Source of the DNA: Spirochaetales bacterium
GTDB lineage: Bacteria; Spirochaetota; Spirochaetia; DSM-16054; Sediminispirochaetaceae
NCBI GenBank assembly: GCA_021767325.1
Contig: JAASTM010000132.1
Location: 1-6,629, forward strand
Direction: 5' to 3'
Length of the DNA: 6,629 nucleotides
The translations under genes were made by a program, and so were the position numbers. Shown here piece after piece: positions 1 to 5,733 of this stretch (the stretch's first letter is position 1; every line of letters starts with the position of its first letter). The notes below the pieces were generated by a model. It did not search any database and had not been told where the DNA came from. It worked only from the letters and a program-made list of their open reading frames with translations.

Positions 1-557
1 CGGCGCTGCCCGGCAAAATGGTTCAGAACCTTCTTACATTCTGCATACGACATGCCGGCCCAGTGGGCGATATCCTCAACGCTGGTAGAAAACACCCGCT
101 GATCCTCGTCGGGGTCTTCGGTCGGCTGGTTTTCAGCCAGCATCAGGAACACATCCGCTACTCTGGCTTCGATATTGCTGAGGGTCAGGATCATGAACCG
201 CCGTTTTTGATCGTAGATGCGCTTGGTAAACAGCTTCAGCAGTTTCAGGGCGATTTGCGGATTTCCCTTCATCAGCACCTCGAAATTCTCGCGGTTGAAC
301 TCCAGTGCTTTGACCTTGTCAATTGCCACGGCGGTTGCCGAACGGGGGGCTTCCTCGAGGATGGCCATCTCTCCGAAAATTTCTCCCGGCTGCAGGATAT
401 CGATATTTTTCTCGATATCGCCGAGGATTTTTACGATCTGCACCCGGCCGGATTGAATCAGATAAAAGTTGTCGCCGGGCTCGTATTCACAAAAAATGAT
501 ATCGCCGGGCTGAAATGTAACGGCAAAGCGCTCAAACATCGATAAGTCAACGTTCAT
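1..557 (-). CDS. Crp/Fnr-family cyclic nucleotide-binding regulator (C-terminus cut by window edge)
   Basis: I read this by translating the complement; the frame is open from an ATG at 557 down to base 1, giving 185 complete residues. Residues about 8-95 form a cyclic nucleotide-binding beta-roll. Its phosphate-binding cassette (residues 61-77) has the pattern FGEMAI followed by PRSATA, so both the ribose-binding Glu and the phosphate-binding Arg of the Crp family are present. A long dimerisation-type helix follows (about 98-143), then the start of a Crp-type winged HTH (about 156-185, core EDIAHWAGMS). The recognition helix reads YAECKKVL rather than the common SRETVSR, so its DNA contacts may differ or be weak. 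The ATG overlaps the TGA of the upstream gene (ATGA) and has a GAGGGG ribosome site about six bases before it, pointing to translational coupling. It is probably a ligand-responsive transcription factor; the ligand is unknown. The end of the protein lies outside the window. Confidence 0.9.
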   Translation of the reverse strand, partial: MNVDLSMFERFAVTFQPGDIIFCEYEPGDNFYLIQSGRVQIVKILGDIEKNIDILQPGEIFGEMAILEEAPRSATAVAIDKVKALEFNRENFEVLMKGNPQIALKLLKLFTKRIYDQKRRFMILTLSNIEARVADVFLMLAENQPTEDPDEDQRVFSTSVEDIAHWAGMSYAECKKVLNHFAGQR

Positions 558-1555
558 TTGGCCCCCTCGACTTCACGCAGGGCCCGCTTTGCCTTGCGGT
601 AGATTACCTCGTTTTCGCTGGACATCGTTAGCACCTTGTTGTAGAACCCCTGGGCTTTGCCTGTATTACCCAATTTTTCATGGCAGTTGCCAACGTACAG
701 CAGGGCATCCCGCAGGTCTGGGTGCCGGGGGTAATGCTTTATCATCTGTGTGTAATGCTGAACACATTTTTCATACTGCTCCAGCCCCAGATAGCAGCGG
801 CCGATTTCGAAATGTGCTTTGGCCACATACTCGTCACTGTTATTTGCCTGAACAATCTTTCTGAACTCTTCCAAAGCCGCCTGAAAATTGTCCTGAGAAT
901 AGAGGCTGACGGCGTTATAATAGCTCTTAGCCGTATCGGACAGCTCCTCGCTGGTCTGGCTGGCGCGGGCGGTTTTCCCCTCGACTGCGCCGGGTCCGGC
1001 GGGGGCCGGGCCACCACCCTGCAGTGCCCGTTCGGCCTCTTCTATGTGCCGGGTCGCCTCTGCGGAATATTTTCCGGAGGGATAGTAGGTGATATAGCGC
1101 CGGAACGCGTACAGTGCCTGATGGTATTTCTCTGAGTTGAGATAATATTGACCTATTCTGAACAGCCCTTCTTCCGGCTCCAGCCCGTCCTTACCGGCTG
1201 AAATCAGGTTGCGCACCTGTTTGTGCATTCGCCGCAGCTGATTCGAGAAAACCTTGAGCATCTTCATGATGATGCGGGTGTTTTTCAGTACAAGCTGCTC
1301 AAACTCGGGAACACTGAAACTGACCATTGAAGCATCGGAGAGAACCACGGCAGTCTCTTCCCGGGGATATCTGCCGAGCGCTGATTTCACACCGAAAAAT
1401 TCTCCAGTATTGATGATATCGTGGATTTCCTGGCCAGTCTCTATATCGTTGTAGTTTAAGCTTACCTTACCGCTTTTTAAGATATACACCCGGTCGTTCA
1501 TATCCCCTTTGAAATAGACGACCGAGTTGGCATGATAACGCGCAGCTTTTGGCAT
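554..1555 (-). CDS. cNMP-binding-like domain fused to TPR repeats, no HTH
   Basis: This 333-residue protein begins with a Crp-like beta-roll (about 5-90), followed by a long helix (about 90-119). The C-terminal half is TPR-like: repeats are visible at about 131-163, 207-240, 244-277 and 282-316, each with Tyr/Ala/Gly packing residues and ends such as YYP or HYP. A Gly/Pro/Ala-rich linker (about 179-192) separates the first repeat from the rest. No helix-turn-helix is visible, so it is more likely a sensor or scaffold than a transcription factor. The phosphate-binding cassette is degenerate: FFGVKSAL stands where FGE.A is expected, and PREETA where PRSATA is expected. The family's ribose-binding Glu is therefore missing, and it may not bind cNMP. 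The start is supported by AGGAG at complement 1561-1565, five bases before the ATG. It is the first gene of the minus-strand operon and overlaps the next gene by 4 bp. Confidence 0.9.
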   Translation of the reverse strand: MPKAARYHANSVVYFKGDMNDRVYILKSGKVSLNYNDIETGQEIHDIINTGEFFGVKSALGRYPREETAVVLSDASMVSFSVPEFEQLVLKNTRIIMKMLKVFSNQLRRMHKQVRNLISAGKDGLEPEEGLFRIGQYYLNSEKYHQALYAFRRYITYYPSGKYSAEATRHIEEAERALQGGGPAPAGPGAVEGKTARASQTSEELSDTAKSYYNAVSLYSQDNFQAALEEFRKIVQANNSDEYVAKAHFEIGRCYLGLEQYEKCVQHYTQMIKHYPRHPDLRDALLYVGNCHEKLGNTGKAQGFYNKVLTMSSENEVIYRKAKRALREVEGAK

Positions 1556-1560
1556 TGTCG

Positions 1561-1565
1561 CTCCT
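1561..1565 (-). promoter_or_regulatory. Ribosome binding site of the cNMP/TPR gene
   Basis: On the minus strand this reads AGGAG, five bases before the ATG at 1555. It fixes the start of the cNMP/TPR protein. Confidence 0.75.
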
Positions 1566-1593
1566 GATTGTTTGCATTACCCCTCAAGTAAAA

Positions 1594-1622
1594 ATTGTAC
1601 TTTTCAAACCCACCCCTGTCAA
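1594..1622 (-). promoter_or_regulatory. Near-consensus sigma-70-type promoter for the minus-strand regulator operon
   Basis: On the minus strand TTGACA (complement of 1617-1622) is followed after exactly 17 bases by TACAAT (complement of 1594-1599). That is 11 of 12 consensus bases with ideal spacing. The predicted transcript would start near 1587 and leave a leader of about 30 bases before the ATG at 1555. It points to fairly strong housekeeping expression of the two cNMP-domain proteins unless repressed. This is a sequence match only; no start site was measured. Confidence 0.75.
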
Positions 1623-1659
1623 CATAGCTTTTCCAAAAATAGCAATTCAAAATCTTTCA

Positions 1660-1688
1660 TTGCCTGTTGTCTTAAGCTGGGCTACTAT
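1660..1688 (+). promoter_or_regulatory. Putative promoter for the mla-type operon
   Basis: TTGCCT (1660-1665) and TACTAT (1683-1688) are separated by 17 bases, each matching four of six consensus positions. Transcription would begin near 1695, giving a leader of about 20 bases with a strong ribosome site. An overlapping TATAAA (1686-1691) is a closer -10 match but leaves a 20-base spacer. The match is much weaker than the divergent promoter, so an activator may be needed. The two -35 elements are 37 bases apart, close enough for one bound regulator to affect both directions. I saw no Crp-type TGTGA-N6-TCACA palindrome between them. Confidence 0.5.
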
Positions 1689-1701
1689 AAAGATATAAAC
1701 T

Positions 1702-1707
1702 AAGGAG
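1702..1707 (+). promoter_or_regulatory. Ribosome binding site deciding the mlaE start
   Basis: AAGGAG lies eight bases before the ATG at 1716. An in-frame GTG at 1707 would overlap this Shine-Dalgarno sequence, so it is rejected in favour of the ATG. Confidence 0.8.
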
Positions 1708-1715
1708 TGTGCACT

Positions 1716-2495
1716 ATGTTTCTTCAGCGGATCGGCCGACACTCACTGCAGGTGTTTGATGAGGTACTGTACGCGGCCGGCTTTTTTTATCAATCTATCC
1801 TGGCGTCTCTACAGTACTTCCGGCGCCGGCAAGTAGGCCGCGGCGTAATTACGATGCAGCTGCTGTTCACCGGAGTCGAAGCTCTGACCGTCATAGCGCT
1901 GATTTCATTGTCTTTAGGGGCGGTCATTATCATTCAGGGAGTGAACATACTGCCGCAGTTCGGACAGGGTGTGCTCATCTATAAGATTCTGATTACCGTG
2001 ATCACCCGTGAACTCGGCCCCCTGCTGTGCGCCTTTGTGGTTATCGCCCGCTCAGCGACCGCCATCGCCACTGAACTGGGCCACATGGTGGTCAGCCATC
2101 AGATCGAAGCCTACATTGCAACCGGCGTAAACCCTATCCGCTATTTGGTGGCACCCCGATTTATCGGTGTAACCCTGTCTATGGTCATACTCAACCTCTA
2201 CTTCAATCTGTTCGGACTGGTCGGCTCGTTCATCCTGACGCAGTTTTTCGAACCTATCTCGGCTTTCGAATACTTCCATAACCTCCTGGTCTATCTGAAA
2301 ACTCCGGATATTATTTCATCCATTCTCAAAAGCCTGATCTTCGGGCTGATTGTGAGCCATACCGCCACTTATAACGGCCTGAAAGTACAGCAGTCTTCAA
2401 CTGAAGTGCCACAGATGGTGATACGCTCGGTTGTGCAGGGTTTCACACTGTGCATACTTGCCGATGCGGTAATTACCATGATCTACTATATATAG
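1716..2495 (+). CDS. mlaE: MlaE-type MCE-system ABC permease
   Basis: This is an integral inner-membrane permease of the MlaE/YrbE family, the channel subunit of MCE-type lipid transporters. The chosen ATG gives 259 residues, close to the roughly 260 of E. coli MlaE. The N-terminal 45 residues are amphipathic and Arg-rich near the end, like the interfacial helix of the family. Several hydrophobic segments follow (about 47-77, 91-112, 146-177, 200-218, 235-257). The family core is clear: TRELGP at 98-102, then an AR..TAIATELG.M stretch (111-124), a QIEAY..GVNP segment (129-140) and PRF at 147-149. This coupling region contacts the ATPase in known structures. It is the first gene of the plus-strand cluster and ends 13 bases before the ATPase gene. 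Its substrate is probably phospholipid by family analogy; the sequence does not show this directly, nor the direction of transport. Confidence 0.93.
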   Translation: MFLQRIGRHSLQVFDEVLYAAGFFYQSILASLQYFRRRQVGRGVITMQLLFTGVEALTVIALISLSLGAVIIIQGVNILPQFGQGVLIYKILITVITRELGPLLCAFVVIARSATAIATELGHMVVSHQIEAYIATGVNPIRYLVAPRFIGVTLSMVILNLYFNLFGLVGSFILTQFFEPISAFEYFHNLLVYLKTPDIISSILKSLIFGLIVSHTATYNGLKVQQSSTEVPQMVIRSVVQGFTLCILADAVITMIYYI

Positions 2496-2508
2496 AGGAA
2501 TTCGAAGG

Positions 2509-3318
2509 ATGAGAGACCCGCTGCAGATCAGTATGGAAAATGTGACCGTCCTGTATGGAGACCGGCCGGTACTGGATGACATTAGTCTGGACGTCACTCC
2601 CGGCAAGACAACAGTGATTATCGGCGCCTCGGGAAGCGGAAAGAGCATTCTGTTGAAGGTCTTAGCCGGTTTGCTGCCGCCTAACCGGGGAACCGTAAAA
2701 AAAGACGGGAAGAGCATGATCCAGCTCTCGGATAAAGAGGAGATCGATTTCAGACGCCGTTCCGGCTTCGTGTTTCAAGACGGAGCCCTCTGGGCAAACC
2801 GCAGCATCGAGCAGAATGTCCGCTTTCCCCTGGAAGTACATTTTCCGGAGATGAGTCCTACCGAGATGAAGCGCCGAGTAGAGTCCTACCTGCGGGAAGT
2901 GGGCTATGAAGACCGGCTCGACTACCGCCCCAGTCAGATCTCCTCCGGAGAACAGAAGATGGTATCCTTTGCCCGTGCCATGATCACCGATCCTGAGTTT
3001 ATGTTTCTCGATACTCCACTGGTAGGAATCGATACCTCATCCGCAAAGTCAATCCAAGAGATCATAAAAAAGCTCCACAAGCAAAAACGGACTATTGTAG
3101 CCGGGTTTATCGATGCAGAACTGATCTCTATGATTGCAGATGAATTGATCATTCTCTACAAAGGTCGGATAGCAGCTCACGGGCCCTTTGCCGAAGTAAC
3201 GCAGAGCAGCGACCCGGTGGTTCAAAAGGTGCTGGAAATAGTTCTGGAGCAGGCTGCGGCGTACGACGAGGATATTCTTACTCTGCTGGACAACGAGGAT
3301 GAACTGTTTAAGTTTTGA
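2509..3318 (+). CDS. mlaF: MlaF-type ABC ATPase with degenerate catalytic motifs
   Basis: This is the nucleotide-binding subunit expected to drive the MlaE-type permease; its 269 residues equal the usual MlaF length. Visible in order: A-loop Tyr16, a perfect Walker A GASGSGKS (39-46), Q-loop Gln90 in FVFQDG, signature region ISSGE (144-148), Walker B ending FMFLD (Asp168), D-loop GID (173-175), and a C-terminal tail of about 30 residues after the IAAHG strand. Three catalytic features are off. The residue after Walker B Asp is Thr169 where Glu is expected, the H-loop His is replaced by Ile201 (GFID for .SHD), and the signature LSGGQ is ISSGE. The frame is intact, so this is not decay by frameshift. 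It may bind ATP but hydrolyse it poorly, or use another mechanism. AGGA nine bases upstream supports the ATG at 2509; an in-frame ATG at 2533 is a weaker alternative. Confidence 0.92.
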   Translation: MRDPLQISMENVTVLYGDRPVLDDISLDVTPGKTTVIIGASGSGKSILLKVLAGLLPPNRGTVKKDGKSMIQLSDKEEIDFRRRSGFVFQDGALWANRSIEQNVRFPLEVHFPEMSPTEMKRRVESYLREVGYEDRLDYRPSQISSGEQKMVSFARAMITDPEFMFLDTPLVGIDTSSAKSIQEIIKKLHKQKRTIVAGFIDAELISMIADELIILYKGRIAAHGPFAEVTQSSDPVVQKVLEIVLEQAAAYDEDILTLLDNEDELFKF

Positions 3319-3344
3319 CTGCAGCAATTCTGATTTGACTGCAG
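3314..3344 (+). repeat. Short direct repeat spanning the mlaF stop codon
   Basis: TTTGACTGCAG occurs at 3314-3324 and again at 3334-3344, a 20-base period. The first copy includes the TGA stop of the ATPase gene. The second copy supplies the TTGACT of a possible promoter. The spacing is about two helical turns, so it could be a two-site operator, or simply a small local duplication. Confidence 0.6.
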
Positions 3345-3363
3345 GTGAATACTGGAATACTAT
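3335..3363 (+). promoter_or_regulatory. Possible internal promoter before mlaD
   Basis: TTGACT (3335-3340) and TACTAT (3358-3363) are 17 bases apart, with the same -10 hexamer and spacer as the promoter before mlaE. A start near 3370 would leave only two or three bases before the mlaD ATG, making a nearly leaderless mRNA. It lies in the largest gap of the cluster (54 bp), and mlaD has only a weak ribosome site (GAGAAAAGA). A chance match remains plausible. Confidence 0.4.
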
Positions 3364-3372
3364 GAGAAAAGA

Positions 3373-4398
3373 ATGAAGTTTAGAATACGTTTTGCGGAAC
3401 AGATAGTCGGCCTCTTCGTGCTCATCGCTATTGTATCTTTGGCCGCTATCCTTATATTCATGGGTATCAACCAGCGCTGGTTCGCCAAGGATTACCACTT
3501 TACCAGCCGCTTTCAAAGCGGCGAAGGCCTGAACCGGGGTATGGCGATAAAACTGAAAGGCTTTACCATCGGCGCGGTGGATGATATCGAACTGTTGGAA
3601 GACAACACCGTGCAGATCGATTTCCACATTTTCGACACATACTACAACCGGGTCCTGCCCAATTCGGTACTGCAGCTGAATATCAGCCCGATTGGGATTG
3701 GCGGCGGCGGACTGGTGTTCTACCCCGGCATAGGGGACGGATCTCCTCTGGAAGAGGGTGCGTTTATCCCGTCCACCGATTTTCCGGAAGGCCGCCAGCG
3801 GATTCAGAACGGTCTGGTTAAGATGGCCGATAAGGAAGATGCGGTGTCGAGTGTGGTCAACCGGATCGGACCGATTCTCGACAGCACCTATGCAACCATC
3901 AACTCGCTCAACTCCACTATCACCACTATTGATAATACCCTGAAGGGAACCCAACAGGGCCCTTTGCTGGATGTACTGCTGCAAACCCAGCAGGTCATGG
4001 CCCAACTGAACGAGACCCTGCAGAATACCACCGGCATCACCGCCAATCTGGAAAAGACCTCGGAGCAGCTGGCCGATACCCAGGGACTTGTGCAGCGCCT
4101 GCTCGACCCGAAGGGCTCTATAGCCAAACTGCTGGATGATGACGAACAGCTCTACGGGCAGATTCAGGCTATCATTGCCGAACTGGAGAAATCGGCGGCC
4201 GAACTGAGCAGTTTTGCCGACTATGTCAACAACCAACAGCCGAACATAACCGCAATTCTGCAGGAGGGACGCACGACCCTGCAGGAGGGCCAGGATGTGA
4301 TGCAGGGTCTGAAAAACAATCCGCTGCTGCGCGGCGGTATTTCCGAAGACTACACCACCCCGTCCACTTTTCGGGGGATGCGGGATGGAGAATACTGA
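3373..4398 (+). CDS. mlaD: MlaD-type MCE domain protein with long helical C-terminal extension
   Basis: This is the membrane-anchored substrate-binding subunit of the MCE transporter. Residues 1-9 are positively charged, and 10-31 form one transmembrane anchor. The MCE domain spans about 40-118, with the family pattern F.SGEGL..G..IKLKGF.IGAV, a beta-rich middle, and a Gly-rich turn GIGGGGL near 108-114. From about 145 to 315 the chain is mostly helical with heptad-like Leu/Ile spacing, including the LQEG repeat at 296-306. It ends with a KNNPLLRGG motif (314-322), common in long MCE proteins by my recollection. At 341 residues it is nearly twice as long as E. coli MlaD, so the helices may build a longer conduit across the periplasm. 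The ribosome site is weak (GAGAAAAGA). Its TGA shares one base with the next ATG (TGATG). Confidence 0.92.
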   Translation: MKFRIRFAEQIVGLFVLIAIVSLAAILIFMGINQRWFAKDYHFTSRFQSGEGLNRGMAIKLKGFTIGAVDDIELLEDNTVQIDFHIFDTYYNRVLPNSVLQLNISPIGIGGGGLVFYPGIGDGSPLEEGAFIPSTDFPEGRQRIQNGLVKMADKEDAVSSVVNRIGPILDSTYATINSLNSTITTIDNTLKGTQQGPLLDVLLQTQQVMAQLNETLQNTTGITANLEKTSEQLADTQGLVQRLLDPKGSIAKLLDDDEQLYGQIQAIIAELEKSAAELSSFADYVNNQQPNITAILQEGRTTLQEGQDVMQGLKNNPLLRGGISEDYTTPSTFRGMRDGEY

Positions 4399-5294
4399 TG
4401 AGAACGCATGCGGGACTGATACTGCTGGCCGGTGTACTGCTGGTCTGGACGGCATGCTCCTCTGCGCCGAAAGACCAGCCGCCCCCGCGCTCAACCGCCT
4501 TAGAGGCGGCGAAATTCGCCGAATACGGCAACACCTTCTTCAACGAAGCCAGATACGCAGAAGCCGCCGAAATGTACAGCCTGGCAATGAACAGCTACAT
4601 CCGCATAGATGACCAGCTCGGCACAGCGGTCTGTTATAATGCACTGGGTAAGACCTTTCTCGCCCAGGGAGAATCCGAAAAAGCAAAGCGGATGTTCGAA
4701 TCGGCAGCTGATACTCTTACAATCTTCTCTCCGGTTGCATCTGCAGCACCGGAGGTCAGGCAGGCGGCCGCCGAGACCTACAACAATCTGGGGGAGTTTG
4801 CCTATAACGCCGGACAGTTGAATGAGGCCCTGCAGTGGTTTGAAGAGGGAATCGCTCTACTGGAGGATGAAAAAGAGCTGGCAGATGCACTGGCTATCCT
4901 GCTGCACAACCGCGGGAGTGTGTATCGGGCACAAAAAGATCTCGATGCAGCCCGACGGCAGTTTGAAAGGGCCCTCGAGATCAACACTGAACGGAATAAC
5001 CGCATTGAAATAGCTTCCAATCATTACATGCTGGCTGTGATTGCCCTGCAGACACAAAATACTGGCGGGGCAGTCCGCCATGCCCAAACCGCCCTCCAAT
5101 ACGACAAACTGACCGAAAACAGTGTCGGTATCGGGCACGATCTGTTTCTCCTCGGCCGTGCCGAGCTGGCAGCCGGGAACCGTGAAGTCGGAACAGAGTA
5201 CCTTCGGCGGGCCCGCAGTATCTTTGCTGCCCTCGAACTTGATAGAGACTATGAAAAAGTTGTAGAGTACCTGCAGAGGAACAATTTGGAATGA
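4398..5294 (+). CDS. TPR-repeat lipoprotein
   Basis: This 298-residue protein starts with a charged tip and a hydrophobic stretch (5-19) ending at Cys20 in VWTAC, followed by SS. This is a probable lipoprotein signal; Trp at -3 is unusual for a strict lipobox, though spirochaetal lipoboxes are looser. A Pro-rich tether (24-31) follows. The rest is helical with about six TPR-like units near 36-69, 75-108, 124-157, 165-198, 206-239 and 246-279, for example YNNLGEFAYNAGQLNEALQWF. TPR superhelices bind other proteins, so it is probably a membrane-anchored periplasmic adaptor for the MCE complex or the downstream genes. GGAG lies seven bases before its ATG, and it overlaps both neighbours (1 bp and 4 bp), arguing for coupled expression with mlaD. 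No specific function is recognised. Confidence 0.88.
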   Translation: MRTHAGLILLAGVLLVWTACSSAPKDQPPPRSTALEAAKFAEYGNTFFNEARYAEAAEMYSLAMNSYIRIDDQLGTAVCYNALGKTFLAQGESEKAKRMFESAADTLTIFSPVASAAPEVRQAAAETYNNLGEFAYNAGQLNEALQWFEEGIALLEDEKELADALAILLHNRGSVYRAQKDLDAARRQFERALEINTERNNRIEIASNHYMLAVIALQTQNTGGAVRHAQTALQYDKLTENSVGIGHDLFLLGRAELAAGNREVGTEYLRRARSIFAALELDRDYEKVVEYLQRNNLE

Positions 5295-5725
5295 GTACAG
5301 GTGTATTTCGCATTACCACCCGCATTGCCCAAGGGTATATATCCGCCCTGAGAGCATTCGTCCGGGTACTTGCATTTTCAGTGGTAGTGGCAGCAATTTC
5401 AGCGGCAATCACCCTGCCCCTTTGGTATTGGGCAACCACGCATAGAAGCAGTTTTACCGCTGCGGTTTTGATTCTGCTGGCAGGCCTGATGATATTTTTT
5501 ACGCTCAAGCAAGTCAAAGCGCACATCAGCAACCTGAAAACAAAGGGCGTTTCCTCATCGGAAATAATCCTGATGCCGTTGAAACGTATCGCAAAAATTC
5601 TCGCAGCCCTGGTTCTCATTTATATAACCCTAATTACCTTTACAACAGTTTCACCTGTAGTCGGTATCATAAGTGCAATTCTGAGCATCGTATTGATCGG
5701 AATTCTCTTTTTCGCCTCCACTTGA
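5291..5725 (+). CDS. Small membrane protein with about four transmembrane helices, unknown function
   Basis: This is a 144-residue hydrophobic protein with four likely membrane segments at about 26-47, 54-72, 101-119 and 121-142. Helices 2 and 3 are joined by a basic loop (KQVKAHIS..KTKG). The N-terminus is basic and Arg-spaced (R7, R11, R21, R25), consistent with a cytoplasmic N-terminus. I recognise no family or catalytic motif. Its ATG overlaps the TGA of the TPR lipoprotein (ATGA), with GAGGA ten bases upstream. The next gene's ribosome site overlaps its own stop codon. Intimate packing on both sides makes it very likely a true gene of this operon. It could be an accessory subunit of the transporter or a membrane partner of the lipoprotein; the sequence does not decide this. 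Confidence 0.8.
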   Translation: MSTGVFRITTRIAQGYISALRAFVRVLAFSVVVAAISAAITLPLWYWATTHRSSFTAAVLILLAGLMIFFTLKQVKAHISNLKTKGVSSSEIILMPLKRIAKILAALVLIYITLITFTTVSPVVGIISAILSIVLIGILFFAST

Positions 5726-5733
5726 GGTACTGT

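Noticed and set aside
397..424. AT-rich inverted repeat built from CGATAT and GATATCG
   Set aside because: It lies inside the Crp-like coding frame (Asp-Ile codons) and recurs as GATATC elsewhere in the gene, so it is likely codon-driven.
18..545. Plus-strand open frame of 175 codons
   Set aside because: It is antisense to the Crp-like gene, whose complement translation shows clear cNMP-binding and HTH motifs.
1707..1715. GTG at 1707 as an earlier mlaE start adding three residues
   Set aside because: It overlaps the AAGGAG ribosome site, which is ideally spaced for the ATG at 1716.
3319..3344. Possible terminator hairpin between mlaF and mlaD
   Set aside because: The only pairing is six bases of CTGCAG with a 14-base loop and no T-run after it.
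4258..4289. CTGCAGGAGGG repeated 21 bases apart inside mlaD
   Set aside because: It encodes a heptad-like LQEG repeat in the helical region and needs no separate DNA-level function.
3049..4494. Long minus-strand open frame (481 codons) antisense to mlaF-mlaD
   Set aside because: It is opposite well-supported genes, has no recognisable domain, and its His/Gln/Leu/Val-rich composition is typical of an antisense shadow of coding DNA.
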